A DNA stretch of 64,000 nt from an uncultured Alphaproteobacteria bacterium (GCA_929200255.1 CAKMYZ010000002.1:182048-246047); one strand, 5' to 3'; counted from the first letter of the stretch, positions 46,301 through 55,789 are shown. Numbers and translations are program-made. Notes: generated by a model not told the origin, from the letters alone.

Positions 46301-46672
46301 CTAAGCGGCTTCGCTGAGAACCCGGGCCAGATCGAACAAGCGGCGGCGCTGATTCTCGGGGATCGCATAATAAGAACGCAGCAGTTCCAACGCTTCTTTG
46401 TCGGTCAGAATGTCGCCGGGCAAATCGGATGCAGCCGCGCCGCCGGATGGCACAGTTTCAAGCCCTTCGAAAAAGAACGAAACATCCACACTCAATACGC
46501 TAGCGATATCCCAAAGACGAGAGGCGCTGACCCGGTTCATGCCGGTTTCATATTTCTGAATCTGCTGAAACTTGATTCCAACCGCCTCAGCAAGTTGCTG
46601 TTGCGTTGTCCCGTTCATCCAACGGCGGTGACGAATGCGTTTCCCAACATGAACGTCGACTGGGTGCTTCAT
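46301..46672 (-). CDS. XRE-family helix-turn-helix regulator
   Basis: 123 residues. HVGKRIRHRRWMNGTTQQQLAEAVGIKFQQIQKYETGMNRVSASRLWDIASVLSVDVSFFFEGL is a full XRE domain of the type widespread in Rhodobacterales; the tail has an ALELLRSYYAIPENQRRRLFDLAR helix. Its target is unknown. It stands by itself between hisN and the oxidoreductase gene. Confidence 0.9.
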   Translation of the reverse strand: MKHPVDVHVGKRIRHRRWMNGTTQQQLAEAVGIKFQQIQKYETGMNRVSASRLWDIASVLSVDVSFFFEGLETVPSGGAAASDLPGDILTDKEALELLRSYYAIPENQRRRLFDLARVLSEAA

Positions 46673-46989
46673 AGTATTATCCTCATCATGCCGAAAGCTG
46701 ACGCACAGCGCGACAGTCTTCCATGTTACCTACACACCGAAGTAAAAACAAACTGAGGGCGTGCTTGAACACGTCCATGACTTCTTCAGCGAGGACACGC
46801 AACGGTTGCAGCGCACGTCCTGCCCTTTAAGACAGGTTCAAAACGTATAAACGACGACAGTTCTGCCTAAAAGTACAGGATAACGGTATCACGATTTCCG
46901 CCGCTGGTGAAGCAATCAAGGTCCATCCCGCCCTATCATTGTACCCAGATGGTGGTTAACAAGCCCCCACAACCGAGGATTCGTTTCAC
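46673..46989. other. Intergenic region, likely divergent promoters
   Basis: 317 bases between the divergent XRE and oxidoreductase genes. No gene or hairpin is convincing. It should hold both promoters. Confidence 0.4.
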
Positions 46990-47949
46990 ATGCGCGCTTT
47001 TCAGGTCACCTCATATGACGGCTCTCCACTGCTGAAAGACGTTCCCATCCCAGCACCCGCCAAAGGCGAGGTGCTGATCAAGATCACGGCATGTGGCCTG
47101 AATTTCGCCGACCTTCTCATGGCGACGGGCGCGTATCAGGACACACCACCTGTGCCCTTCACTTTGGGAATGGAAGTCGCAGGCACCGTCACAGCACTGG
47201 GCCCTGGTGTCACCTCGCCCACGGTCGGCACCCGTGTCGTCGTCTTTGGTGGTCAGGGTGGAATGGCAGAGCAGGGCGTCTTTCCAGCGGCACTGTGCCG
47301 CCCAATTCCTGAAAGCATGAACGATGCAACCGCCGCGGGGTTTATGGTCGCTTATGGCACGTCACATCTCGCGCTGACGCGTCGTGCGCAGTTGCGACAG
47401 GGCGAAACGCTGCTGGTGCTCGGCGCCGCCGGTGGGGTCGGCTTAACGGCCGTCGAAATTGGCAAGGCCATGGGCGCCCGGGTCGTCGCTGTGGCCCGTG
47501 GTGCAGACAAGCTGGCGGTGGCCAAGGCCGCCGGGGCAGATTATCTGATTGACAGCACAGCAGATGACATCAAGGCAGAGGTTAAGGCACTGGGTGGCGC
47601 CGATGTCGTCTATGATCCGGTTGGTGGCGATGTGTTCAGGGCAGCGTTGGGCGCGTGCAACCGCGAAGCGCGCGTGATCGTGATCGGCTTTGCCAGTGGC
47701 GATGTTCCGCAAGTCCCGGCGAATATCATTCTGGTCAAAAACATCTCGGTCATCGGTTTCTACTGGGGGGGCTACCTCAAGTTCAACCCAACCGCATTAA
47801 CCGAAAGCCTTGCGGAGCTGATGGAATGGCACGCCGAAGGACGGCTTGCCCCGCATATCAGCCACATCGTCCCATTGGATCAGGCCGACAAGGCGCTGGC
47901 GTTAATGCGCAACCGCCAATCCACTGGCAAGGTTGTCGTCACGCCGTAA
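46990..47949 (+). CDS. NADPH:quinone oxidoreductase-family protein
   Basis: 319 residues of the zinc-independent quinone oxidoreductase branch of the MDR superfamily: MRAFQVTSYDGSPLLKDVPIPAPAKGEVLIKITACGLNFADLL at the start, nucleotide-binding LVLGAAGGVGLTAVEIGKAMGARVVAVAR near 140 and GADVVYDPVGGDVFRAALG near 205. Reduces quinones or enones with NADPH. It converges on a LysR gene, overlapping its 3' end by 11 bases. Confidence 0.9.
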   Translation: MRAFQVTSYDGSPLLKDVPIPAPAKGEVLIKITACGLNFADLLMATGAYQDTPPVPFTLGMEVAGTVTALGPGVTSPTVGTRVVVFGGQGGMAEQGVFPAALCRPIPESMNDATAAGFMVAYGTSHLALTRRAQLRQGETLLVLGAAGGVGLTAVEIGKAMGARVVAVARGADKLAVAKAAGADYLIDSTADDIKAEVKALGGADVVYDPVGGDVFRAALGACNREARVIVIGFASGDVPQVPANIILVKNISVIGFYWGGYLKFNPTALTESLAELMEWHAEGRLAPHISHIVPLDQADKALALMRNRQSTGKVVVTP

Positions 47950-48817
47950 CCAGCTGAGGAACCGCCTTGGGTTTAACGTAGCAATGCCGGATGATGTCAG
48001 CCATTGCCTTGCTGGCGTGATCTTCGGGCTTGAGCACATACAGATTGATGTTCTGCGGCTGCAGCCTTGGCAGCATACCGCCATGATCGATGATTTCGGT
48101 TTGCGGCGGCAAGCTACCTTCAAGGGCAACATGCACCGCCAGATCGGCGCTAACGGCAGCCTCAACCGCGTTGTCCAGCTCTGAATCAACCGCCATAAAC
48201 CAGTCGATTTGCTTTTCATTCAGCGCCTGCAACACGCCGCTGCGAAAAATGCAGTTCCCACAAAACGCGACAGGCAAAGGGTTCTTACGCCACGCACCGC
48301 CGCCCAACGCACCGATCCAGAGCAAAGGTAGCTCGACAAGTGCCTGACCTTCTGGACCGCAATCTTCTTCCGTTGTCAGAATCAAATCGACCTCACCGCG
48401 CCCAAACATCTCAAGCAATCGGCGCGTCGGGGCTGAAATCAGGCGCACCCGCATGCGTGGAAAATCAGCCGCGAAGCACTTCAAAACGGCAGGAATCGCT
48501 GGATAAATGATATCATGCGGAACACCCAGCTTCAGCTCACCCTCAAATTCTGTTGCAGTCAGTCGGTTGAATATCTCGTCGTTTGTTCTCAGCATCGTAC
48601 GCGCATAGCCCAACAGTTGCTCACCTGCGGGGGTTAGACCAATGGTGCGCGCAGAACGGTCCAACAGTGCGACGTTCAGCGATTCTTCCAACCGTTTGAG
48701 CTGCATCGACACCGCTGACTGCGTCAGGTTCAGCATACCCGCGGCACGGGTGACACCACCAACATCAGCAACAGACACAAAAGAGCGCAAGGCGGTCAGG
48801 TCCAGATTTCGGGGCAC
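47939..48817 (-). CDS. LysR-family transcriptional regulator
   Basis: 292 residues. Starts LDLTALRSFVSVADVGGVTRAAGMLNLTQSAVSMQLKRLEESL (LysR winged helix), then a substrate-binding domain. The GTG at 48817 follows AAGGAG with a six-base gap and is better than the ATG at 48844. The gene is divergent from the small DUF1127 gene, so it may act on that promoter. Confidence 0.9.
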   Translation of the reverse strand: MPRNLDLTALRSFVSVADVGGVTRAAGMLNLTQSAVSMQLKRLEESLNVALLDRSARTIGLTPAGEQLLGYARTMLRTNDEIFNRLTATEFEGELKLGVPHDIIYPAIPAVLKCFAADFPRMRVRLISAPTRRLLEMFGRGEVDLILTTEEDCGPEGQALVELPLLWIGALGGGAWRKNPLPVAFCGNCIFRSGVLQALNEKQIDWFMAVDSELDNAVEAAVSADLAVHVALEGSLPPQTEIIDHGGMLPRLQPQNINLYVLKPEDHASKAMADIIRHCYVKPKAVPQLVTA

Positions 48818-48931
48818 ATCACACTCCTTGATGATATCATTCAAAAGTATTCATTTTCATAATGTCATCACGCCCTCTAAATATCAAGCATGAAGATACG
48901 AGGATAAAGAAGCATCACGAAAGGGAATGAC

Positions 48932-49153
48932 ATGATGATCTCTGTTCGGACAAAATGCATCCATGCAGAATGCCAACCGAAGCCCCGTTCGCTGTGGCGG
49001 TACTTTGCACAGTGCCTTGCACTGCGACGCCAGCGGCAGCGTCTGAGCAATCTTGATGAGCATCTTCTCAATGATATCGGCGTCACGCCCACCGAAGCTT
49101 TTGTTGAAAGCCGCAAATCGGCTTGGGATGTCCCTGAACATTGGCACAAGTAG
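48932..49153 (+). CDS. DUF1127-domain small protein
   Basis: 73 residues. The C-terminal part WRYFAQCLALRRQRQRLSNLDEHLLNDIGVTPTEA is a DUF1127 (YjiS-like) motif. Such proteins are short, Arg-rich and have been linked to RNA binding and phosphate or carbon metabolism in alphaproteobacteria. A strong AAAGGGA lies upstream of the ATG. Divergent from the LysR gene. Confidence 0.9.
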   Translation: MMISVRTKCIHAECQPKPRSLWRYFAQCLALRRQRQRLSNLDEHLLNDIGVTPTEAFVESRKSAWDVPEHWHK

Positions 49154-49162
49154 GCGCGATCC

Positions 49163-49188
49163 GGGCAGGACCTGCAATAATCCTGCCC
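49163..49188 (+). terminator. Hairpin after the DUF1127 gene, probable terminator
   Basis: Perfect 8-bp stem GGGCAGGA / TCCTGCCC with a 10-base loop, nine bases after the stop. The DNA after it is AT-rich but lacks a clean T run. Confidence 0.5.
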
Positions 49189-49246
49189 AATTCAATCAGA
49201 ATTGTGGTTAACACCCCGCTTCTACCTTGAAAATTAGGCGTCAACG

Positions 49247-49258
49247 GCCAATATTGGC
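49247..49258. promoter_or_regulatory. Perfect palindrome upstream of the BI-1 gene
   Basis: GCCAATATTGGC, a 12-base perfect palindrome 49 bases before the BI-1 start. It could be an operator; no regulator is assigned. Confidence 0.3.
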
Positions 49259-49306
49259 AGCAAGGATGCCGTTTTGCGGCGCCACTGTTTCAATCTGGAG
49301 GTCTTG

Positions 49307-50083
49307 ATGGCTCAATTTGATAGCGTAAGAACGGTCGGCGGGGTACGCACGGCCGAAATCGACGAGGGTCTGCGCGCCCATATGAACAAAGTCTACGGCA
49401 CAATGTCCGTAGGCATGTTGATCACTGCACTTGCCGCATGGGCAATTTCCGGGCTGGCATCGACAACGGATCCGTCGCAGGCAGTTGCACAACTGGCAAA
49501 CGGCAAAATGCTGACAAATCTTGGCGCGCTGATCTACGGCTCACCGCTGAAGTGGGTCATCATGTTCGCACCTTTGGCCTTCGTCTTCGGCCTGAGCGCG
49601 ATGATCAACCGCATGTCTGCTGCAACAGCGCAAACGGTTTTCTACGTCTTCGCCGCAGTCATGGGGCTTTCGCTTAGCTCGATCTTCCTTGTCTACACAG
49701 GGTTTTCGATCATTCAGATCTTCCTGATCACGGCGATCGCTTTCGCCAGTCTGTCGTTCTGGGGTTACACAACCAAGAAAGACATTTCCGGTTGGGGCGC
49801 ATTCCTGATCATGGGTGTGGTTGGTTTGCTGGTCGCGATGATCGTCAATATTTTCCTGCAATCGGAAGCGATCATGTTTGCGATTTCGGCGATTGGCGTT
49901 TTGATTTTCGCTGGCCTGACGGCCTATGACACCCAAAAGATCAAGAACGACTACATCGCGCACGCCGCACATGGCGATAGCGAGTGGTTGGGCAAGGCCG
50001 CCATCATGGGCGCGCTGAACCTCTATCTCGACTTTATCAACATGTTCATCTTCTTGCTGCAGCTGTTCGGCAGCCGCGAATAG
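49307..50083 (+). CDS. Bax inhibitor-1/YccA-family membrane protein
   Basis: 258 residues with seven predicted transmembrane segments. N-terminal AEIDEGLRAHMNKVYGTMSVGMLITALAAWAISG, then ALIYGSPLKWVIMFAPLAFVFGLSAM, and a C-terminal GLTAYDTQKIKNDY motif that is a family hallmark. BI-1 proteins are thought to be pH-sensitive calcium leak channels or to interact with the FtsH protease (YccA). GGAGG precedes the ATG at 49307. A terminator follows. Confidence 0.93.
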   Translation: MAQFDSVRTVGGVRTAEIDEGLRAHMNKVYGTMSVGMLITALAAWAISGLASTTDPSQAVAQLANGKMLTNLGALIYGSPLKWVIMFAPLAFVFGLSAMINRMSAATAQTVFYVFAAVMGLSLSSIFLVYTGFSIIQIFLITAIAFASLSFWGYTTKKDISGWGAFLIMGVVGLLVAMIVNIFLQSEAIMFAISAIGVLIFAGLTAYDTQKIKNDYIAHAAHGDSEWLGKAAIMGALNLYLDFINMFIFLLQLFGSRE

Positions 50084-50105
50084 ATCTTGAATTGATCCAA
50101 GAACT

Positions 50106-50136
50106 AAGGGCTGATGGCAACATCAGCCCTTTTTCT
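50106..50136 (+). terminator. Intrinsic terminator after the BI-1 gene
   Basis: A stem AGGGCTGATG / CATCAGCCCT with a GCAA tetraloop, followed directly by a T run (TTTTTC). It is 22 bases past the BI-1 stop. Confidence 0.9.
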
Positions 50137-50154
50137 TTTGCTCAAGGCCATCTC

Positions 50155-50547
50155 ATGATTTCTTTGCCCATCACATCGATAACCGCCATTGCCGCAGGCA
50201 CCCTGATCCTGCTTTTGACAATCAATGTCGTCAGGCTACGGCGCAGGGATCGTGTCGTACTGGGCGACAATGGCGACCGCACACTGACCAAAGCGATCCG
50301 CGGCCATGCCAACGCCGCCGAGCAATTCCCCATCGCACTGATCCTGATGGGTCTGGCAGAGCTTCAGGGCGCCGGCACATCTATTTTGGCCGTCATCGCC
50401 GCCATCCTCATCCTGGGCCGCAGCCTGCACGCGATCTATTTTGGCCTGACGGGCCTACATTGGCGCTTTCGGTTTTATGGAATGATGTTGACACTCTGGG
50501 CGCAAATCGGGCTGCTGGTAACCCTCGCCATCACGATCTTGCGCTAA
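50155..50547 (+). CDS. MAPEG-family membrane protein
   Basis: 130 residues, four predicted membrane helices. RRRDRVVLGDNGDRTLTKAIRGHANAAEQFPIALILMGLAEL carries the conserved R-x-H-x-N-x-x-E pattern of MAPEG (membrane-associated eicosanoid/glutathione metabolism). Bacterial members are poorly characterised. The ATG at 50155 has no strong ribosome binding site but lies just after the preceding terminator. Confidence 0.85.
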   Translation: MISLPITSITAIAAGTLILLLTINVVRLRRRDRVVLGDNGDRTLTKAIRGHANAAEQFPIALILMGLAELQGAGTSILAVIAAILILGRSLHAIYFGLTGLHWRFRFYGMMLTLWAQIGLLVTLAITILR

Positions 50548-50551
50548 GAAG

Positions 50552-51013
50552 ATGCCCATCATTCGTAAAGACGACGCACCTGTAGACAGCCCCGACATAC
50601 CGGATACGCTTGGCAACTTCACCGCCCGGCTGTTCAGTGATGCAGGCGGGTTGACCCAGTTTGGCGCCTTTACTGAGACGCTGCACCCCGGCTCAAGGTC
50701 GTCGCACAAGCACTGGCATCAAACCGAAGATGAATTCATTTTTGTGATCGCGGGCACCGTCATCGTCCACGAAGGTGACACCAGCACTGAAATCGGGGTT
50801 GGTGACGCGGCCTGCTTTCCCGCGGGCGCAGAGGTTGGTCATTGTCTGGAAAACGCCAGTGCCGAGGATGTCACCTATCTTGTGGTCGGCACTCGCGCGC
50901 CAAAGGATGTTGTCACCTACCCCGACAAAGACCGCAGGTTGATCTTCGACCGAACAACAAGAAAGCGCCGGTATGAGCATCTGGACGGCACGCCAGGCGA
51001 CGCCCCAGAGTAA
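50552..51013 (+). CDS. Cupin-domain protein
   Basis: 153 residues with one cupin barrel: HKHWHQTEDEFIFVIAGTVIVHEGDTSTEIGVGDAACFPAGAEVGHCLEN gives the H-x-H...E...H metal set. Function unknown; often a sugar- or small-acid-binding enzyme. It starts four bases after the MAPEG stop, suggesting one transcript. Confidence 0.87.
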   Translation: MPIIRKDDAPVDSPDIPDTLGNFTARLFSDAGGLTQFGAFTETLHPGSRSSHKHWHQTEDEFIFVIAGTVIVHEGDTSTEIGVGDAACFPAGAEVGHCLENASAEDVTYLVVGTRAPKDVVTYPDKDRRLIFDRTTRKRRYEHLDGTPGDAPE

Positions 51014-51021
51014 CTCAAACG

Positions 51022-51048
51022 AAAAAGGCCACGCGCGAAGCGTGGCCC
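51022..51048 (-). terminator. Intrinsic terminator for rpmG
   Basis: Stem GGCCACGC / GCGTGGCC with a five-base loop, followed on the minus strand by TTTTT. It is 25 bases beyond the rpmG stop. Confidence 0.85.
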
Positions 51049-51073
51049 AATCATCGTCCGGTCAGCTGATCAA

Positions 51074-51241
51074 TTACTTGATCTTGCCTTCCTTGTATTC
51101 GACGTGCTTGCGCACAACGGGGTCATACTTCTTGATGACCATCTTCTCGGTCATTGTACGTGCGTTCTTTTTGGTGACGTAGAAATGCCCGGTCCCCGCA
51201 GTGGAGTTCAGGCGGATCTTGATGGTGGTAGGCTTCGCCAT
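51074..51241 (-). CDS. rpmG: 50S ribosomal protein L33
   Basis: A 55-residue gene too short for a usual open-frame scan. It reads [20 protein letters not shown], then [20 protein letters not shown] and ends [12 protein letters not shown], a full cysteine-free L33 of the large ribosomal subunit. AGGAGAG upstream of the ATG is a good ribosome binding site, and a terminator follows. Confidence 0.97.
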   Translation of the reverse strand: MAKPTTIKIRLNSTAGTGHFYVTKKNARTMTEKMVIKKYDPVVRKHVEYKEGKIK

Positions 51242-51427
51242 GGCTCATCTCTCCTGGTTGCGGGCCGTGGTCGGCGCATCGCGTGAATCTCGTTGAAGAT
51301 GCCTTTTACTCTGGCATGGGGCCGAGTCAACCGCAAAGGTGGGGGAATGGCAGGATTGTGGAGGGTTCGGGTTGCATATCGCAAGAATGAAGCAACGGTC
51401 ACATGTTTTGCAGGGCTGTCGTCTGGC

Positions 51428-51844
51428 TTACCCATCCCGCCCCGGTTCATTCGGGTCACTCGAAAACAGTGCAATCTTGTTACCCTGAGGGTCGCGCAGG
51501 TAGCCTACATAGAAATATGGGCCATATGCGTCTCGGAAGCCCGGTTGGCCCTCATCAAAGCCGCCTGCGGCAACGGCAGCTGTATGAAGGTCGCGCACTT
51601 GGCGCTGGCTGCACGCCTCAAATGCGACCATGGCACCATTCCCAGCTGACGCGGGGCGCCCGTCAAAGGTTGGCTTCACGTAAAAATCAGGCAGCACGAG
51701 GGGCTGCCCCGCTGCGACCGGCAACGCATAACTGAGCCCCTCGGGCCCTTCCTTTAGCCCGTATCCAAGGGCCGGCAGAAACGCCGTGTAGAACTGTTTC
51801 GCCCGCGCGATGTCATCGGCCCCGACAGTGACATAGGCAATCAT
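51428..51844 (-). CDS. VOC-family protein (glyoxalase-like)
   Basis: 138 residues. IAYVTVGADDIARAKQFYTAFLPALGYGL opens the VOC fold; the C-terminal YVGYLRDPQGNKIALF ends it, with the usual metal Glu replaced by Ala in this part. Substrate unknown. The ATG at 51844 is the family start; the longer frame to 51949 overlaps the promoter space near the RNase P RNA. Confidence 0.85.
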   Translation of the reverse strand: MIAYVTVGADDIARAKQFYTAFLPALGYGLKEGPEGLSYALPVAAGQPLVLPDFYVKPTFDGRPASAGNGAMVAFEACSQRQVRDLHTAAVAAGGFDEGQPGFRDAYGPYFYVGYLRDPQGNKIALFSSDPNEPGRDG

Positions 51845-51965
51845 GCGGTCTACCCCCTGTGCAATGATGTCATCTGGTAACCGGATTATAACCGCAATGC
51901 AACGGACACAAATTTGTCTGTTAGCGGCGGGGCACGCTTTGGCATGCACCCGTTAAGATCATCAT

Positions 51966-52335
51966 GCGCGGATGGCCTATAAGCCGGATTCTGTCCCGCG
52001 TGGTTGCCCACACATGGATGACCATTCATCTGGGGCACCTGTTGCCAAGCACCCTCTAGCTGCCAACCCGGACCGCCTGGGGTTCAAGCATCCCCGTCTT
52101 GCGACGCGAGGTCCCTATTTGGCATTGCTCCCGGTGGGGCTTGCCGTGCCGCTTGCGTTGCCGCTTGCGCGGTGGGCTCTTACCCCACCGTTTCACCGTG
52201 ACCACGCATGCGTGGCCGTCTGTTCTCTGTGGCGCTTTCCCTGGGGTTACCCCCGCCGGGCATTACCCGGCACCGTGCTTTTTGGAGTCCGGACTTTCCT
52301 CGACATTGCTGCCGCAGCCATCCAGCCATCCGCGC
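51966..52335 (-). ncRNA. rnpB: RNase P RNA
   Basis: About 370 bases. The ends form helix P1: GCGCGGATGGC at the 5' side (minus strand, from 52335) pairs with GCCATCCGCGC at the 3' side (to 51966). Conserved parts of bacterial type A are present: GAGGAAAGTCCGGACTCC near the 5' end and GGACAGAATCCGGCTTATAG near the 3' end. It is the catalytic RNA of RNase P, which matures tRNA 5' ends. Confidence 0.95.
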
Positions 52336-52345
52336 AAATCCGGGG

Positions 52346-53065
52346 TTAGGCCCAAGCAGCGTTCACGTCAACGGGGAAACGTCGCGAAAGGTTCTGGATC
52401 ATACCGGCGTCAGTTGCATCAAGTGGCCCTGCCGCATGTGGGCGGAAGCGCGAACGGAAAACGCTCAAGAGAAGATCTTCTTCGTCTGTCGCCGTGTAAC
52501 CAAAACTCCGCATCAGTGGGACAAAGCGCACAGGATCCTCTGCAACCCAGTCTGTGGGCCATACCGACAATCCTTCAAGCGCCAGCCTGCGCCAGTCAAA
52601 CCTTGGCCCCGGATCGATCTTGCGCCCCGGTGCCATATCCGAATGGCCAATCACGCGCTCTGGCCGGATACCCCAACGTGCCTTGATCCCCTTCAACAGA
52701 TCAGTCAGTGCATCCATCTGTGCCGCTGCAAATGGCACAAAGCCGGTGTTGGCAAGTTCAATGCCGATAGAGCGGCTGTTCACATCTGTGACGCCGCCCC
52801 ACTGCCCCTTGCCCGCATGCCAGGCCCGCATCGCCTCAGGCACCAGTGACAGCACTTCTCCATCTTCCGCTATCAGGTAGTGCGCGGACACCTCGGTCTC
52901 TGGATTGCACAGCGTTTCCGCCGCTGCCGCCGCAGATGCCATCGCCGTATAGTGAATGACCACCATATCAGGCGTCGCACCGTCGCGACGCGGCCCTTGG
53001 TTGGGCGATTGTCGGGTGGTCAGTTTCAGTTGTTCATTGCCTGAATAAATGGCGCCGGATCCCAT
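52346..53065 (-). CDS. N-acetylmuramoyl-L-alanine amidase, AmpD-like
   Basis: 239 residues. Amidase_2 motifs: MVVIHYTAMASA near residue 34 (first zinc His), SAHYLIAEDGEVLSLVPE near 65, SRSIGIELANTG near 95 (Glu) and VIGHSDMAPGRKIDPGPRFDW near 140 (His and Asp). A C-terminal region of about 60 residues looks like a peptidoglycan-binding domain (SFGYTATDEEDLLLSVFRSRFRP). It probably recycles muropeptides in the cytoplasm. Its start overlaps the stop of the upstream lipoprotein gene by 40 bases. Confidence 0.9.
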   Translation of the reverse strand: MGSGAIYSGNEQLKLTTRQSPNQGPRRDGATPDMVVIHYTAMASAAAAAETLCNPETEVSAHYLIAEDGEVLSLVPEAMRAWHAGKGQWGGVTDVNSRSIGIELANTGFVPFAAAQMDALTDLLKGIKARWGIRPERVIGHSDMAPGRKIDPGPRFDWRRLALEGLSVWPTDWVAEDPVRFVPLMRSFGYTATDEEDLLLSVFRSRFRPHAAGPLDATDAGMIQNLSRRFPVDVNAAWA

Positions 53066-53790
53066 CCGCAGGCAAAACCGTCGCCATCTGGATCAAGGCC
53101 GCGCCGATCACGCTCTGGCCCGCCGCGCGCAAGAAAATCACGCTGCGCATCATCCGGCGTCAGGTATTCAGCGCAATTGCGACGGAACCTGCCCTGCCCG
53201 GACAGAACAGAGCGGCTGTACCATTCCTGCCCCTTCACGTTGGGCGCATTCAACGCATATGCGACGATATTGGGGCCGGTATTTGCCGGGCGCTCAGGCA
53301 CTGCTGTGGGGGTGATCTGTTCACGTGCTGCGGCCTGGGCTGCACGACGCTCAGCATCGCTTTCAATGGTTTCGCGACCCGACACGGCATCAAAGCTCTG
53401 TTCGTCCGACAGACCAGTGGTGCCTGCAAGCACAGGTGCGGGGTTGCTGGGCGAGGCATCAATACCTTGCGTACGCAGCGGGTCACTCCCCAGATTGGGC
53501 GCGGTGGCCTGCGGGGTTTGCGCGGCCGGCTGCGGTGCGGCCTGTCCGATCCCGGCTTGTGCCAGCGCGCTGCGCGGGATGGTTCCCTGCCCGCTGGAAG
53601 GCAATGAATTCACCTGTGGCGGCGGCACGATCGATGCGGTCTGACCGCTTAGCGCAGCCTCGCGCCGGGCCCGCTCCAACTCAAACTGTGAATAGTCATC
53701 AAAGCCGATACCACGCTCACGCGGCACTTCGGTAGAACTGCAAGCAGCCAACCCAAGGGCCACGGCGGCCAATAGAATGCCCGGTTTCAT
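53026..53790 (-). CDS. Lipoprotein with C-terminal excalibur-like motif
   Basis: 254 residues. Lipobox LAACSST puts the lipidated Cys near residue 17. A long low-complexity Ala/Pro/Gln middle follows. The C-terminus has EYLTPDDAQRDFLARGGPERDRRGLDPDGDGFACGWDPAPF, in which DPDGDGFAC is the excalibur calcium-binding signature. Likely an envelope protein on the periplasmic side. It overlaps the AmpD-like gene, suggesting linked expression and a cell-wall role. Confidence 0.75.
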   Translation of the reverse strand: MKPGILLAAVALGLAACSSTEVPRERGIGFDDYSQFELERARREAALSGQTASIVPPPQVNSLPSSGQGTIPRSALAQAGIGQAAPQPAAQTPQATAPNLGSDPLRTQGIDASPSNPAPVLAGTTGLSDEQSFDAVSGRETIESDAERRAAQAAAREQITPTAVPERPANTGPNIVAYALNAPNVKGQEWYSRSVLSGQGRFRRNCAEYLTPDDAQRDFLARGGPERDRRGLDPDGDGFACGWDPAPFIQAMNN

Positions 53791-53831
53791 GATGTCTCAC
53801 CTGCTGCACTGCGTCTTCTTTGACGGGCAGC

Positions 53832-55319
53832 CTACCACCACTTTGCAGGCTTGGCCACAAATCCGGCAGATTGCTCAAGGCTGTAAGCCACATTCAACAG
53901 TTCCGCTTCTTCCCAAGGCCGCCCGATCAGTTGCAGACCCAGCGGCAAGCCCTGCTTATCCACACCGGTTGGCACAGCGATGCCCGGCAGACCGGCAAGG
54001 TTCACCGTGACCGTAAAAATATCATTGAGATACATCTGGATCGGATCGGCGTCTGCCATTTCGCCCAAACCAAAGGCCGCGGACGGCGTCGCCGGTGTGA
54101 GGATCGCGTCAACGCCGTCGGCGAAGACAGTTTCGAAATCCTGTTTGATCAGCGCCCGCACTTTGCGCGCCCGGTTATAGTAGGCGTCATAGAACCCCGC
54201 CGAGAGAACATATGTCCCGACCATGACACGGCGCTGCACTTCCGCCCCGAAACCTTCGGCGCGGGTCTTTTCATACATCTCGGTGATGCCGTCGCCCTGT
54301 GCCAGTTTGGCACGGTGGCCAAAACGTACGCCGTCATAACGGGCAAGGTTGGATGATGCTTCAGCCGGGGCAATCACGTAATACGCAGGCAGTGCGTATT
54401 TCGTGTGTGGCAGTGTAATATCTACGACCCTGGCGCCTGCATCTTTCAGCATGGCGGTGCCATCGGCCCAGAGTTTCTCAATTTCTTCGGGCATCCCCTC
54501 CATGCGGTATTCCTTGGGAATGCCGATGGTCTTGCCTTTGATGTCACCGGTCAGCGCCGCCTCAAAATTCGGCACAGCCAGATCGGCGCTGGTGCTATCC
54601 TTGGGATCATGACCGCACATCGCTTCCAGCATGATCGCCGCATCGCGCACGTCTTTGGTCATTGGGCCCGCCTGATCCAATGACGACGCAAAAGCCACAA
54701 CGCCCCAGCGGGACACGCGCCCATAGGTTGGCTTCATTCCGGCGATGCCAACAAATGCGGCTGGCTGGCGGATGGAACCACCGGTATCCGTGCCGGTCGC
54801 TGCCAGACAAAGGTCAGCAGCCACGGCGCTGGCCGATCCACCAGAAGACCCGCCTGGCGTCAATGCCGCATCGTCATTGCCGCGCCGCCATGGGTTGACT
54901 GCATTGCCGTAGACAGAGGTTTCATTGGACGACCCCATGGCAAATTCATCCATGTTCAGTTTGCCCAACATGACAGCACCGGCATCGAACAGTTGCGTTG
55001 TCACTGTAGATTCGTATTCGGGCTTGAACCCTTCCAAAATGCGGGATGCGGCCTGTGATGGCACGCCCTTGGTGCAAAACAGGTCTTTGATCCCCAGCGG
55101 AACACCGCACATATCGGGGGCATCGCCCGCCTTGATCCGGGCATCGGCGGCTTTGGCTTGTTCGGTGGCAATCTGGGGTGTGTTGTGAACAAACGCACCC
55201 AGCGCGCCTGCGCCTTCAATCTCCGTCAGGCAGGCCTGCGTGATTTCAGCGCTGGTAGTGTCGCCCTTGCGCATCGCGTCACGGGCCTGGGCAATGGTCA
55301 GTTTGCTAAGTTCGGACAT
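53832..55319 (-). CDS. gatA: Asp/Glu-tRNA amidotransferase subunit A
   Basis: 495 residues. Amidase signature [33 protein letters not shown] near 155-185 carries the catalytic Ser-cisSer; the Lys is near residue 78 ([10 protein letters not shown]). GatA frees ammonia from glutamine for amidation of misacylated Glu-tRNA(Gln) or Asp-tRNA(Asn). The TAATG overlap at 55319-55321 couples it to gatC. gatB is not in this window. Confidence 0.97.
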   Translation of the reverse strand: MSELSKLTIAQARDAMRKGDTTSAEITQACLTEIEGAGALGAFVHNTPQIATEQAKAADARIKAGDAPDMCGVPLGIKDLFCTKGVPSQAASRILEGFKPEYESTVTTQLFDAGAVMLGKLNMDEFAMGSSNETSVYGNAVNPWRRGNDDAALTPGGSSGGSASAVAADLCLAATGTDTGGSIRQPAAFVGIAGMKPTYGRVSRWGVVAFASSLDQAGPMTKDVRDAAIMLEAMCGHDPKDSTSADLAVPNFEAALTGDIKGKTIGIPKEYRMEGMPEEIEKLWADGTAMLKDAGARVVDITLPHTKYALPAYYVIAPAEASSNLARYDGVRFGHRAKLAQGDGITEMYEKTRAEGFGAEVQRRVMVGTYVLSAGFYDAYYNRARKVRALIKQDFETVFADGVDAILTPATPSAAFGLGEMADADPIQMYLNDIFTVTVNLAGLPGIAVPTGVDKQGLPLGLQLIGRPWEEAELLNVAYSLEQSAGFVAKPAKWW

Positions 55320-55606
55320 TATTCAACCACCTTCGGCACAGCAAAAAACCCTTCACGGGCGTCAGGGGCATTCTTCAGAACAGCCTCTTGCTGGCTGCCA
55401 TCGGTCACCACATCTTCGCGCCGTTTCAGGCGCTGCGGGGTCACGGATGTCATCGGCTCCACGCCGTCGACATCAACCTCATTGAGTTGTTCAATAAACC
55501 CAAGGATCGCGCTGAACTCAGACGCCAGCGCAGGCAGGGCTTCGTCGTCGACCTTGATGCGGGCCAGCTTGGCCACACGGCGGGCGGTTTCGGTGTCAAT
55601 CGACAT
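55319..55606 (-). CDS. gatC: Asp/Glu-tRNA amidotransferase subunit C
   Basis: 95 residues. [52 protein letters not shown] is a full GatC, the small linker between GatA and GatB. The ATG at 55606 is chosen; the frame from 55684 has a tail unlike the family. TAATG overlap with gatA. Confidence 0.95.
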   Translation of the reverse strand: MSIDTETARRVAKLARIKVDDEALPALASEFSAILGFIEQLNEVDVDGVEPMTSVTPQRLKRREDVVTDGSQQEAVLKNAPDAREGFFAVPKVVE

Positions 55607-55789
55607 TTGGCGTCTCCGGGTAAAACTTGGGATTGCTTTAGCGATCTGTGCGCCCGGTCGCAAGCATATGGCGGGTGTAAACATGGATCATCCAACCCGG
55701 TGTGATCCCGTTCAGCACATGCCGGTTGAAATCTGGGCCATGCGGTCAGACATCGCAAAGGACCCCTGCGCCGTGACCGGAACGTTCAG

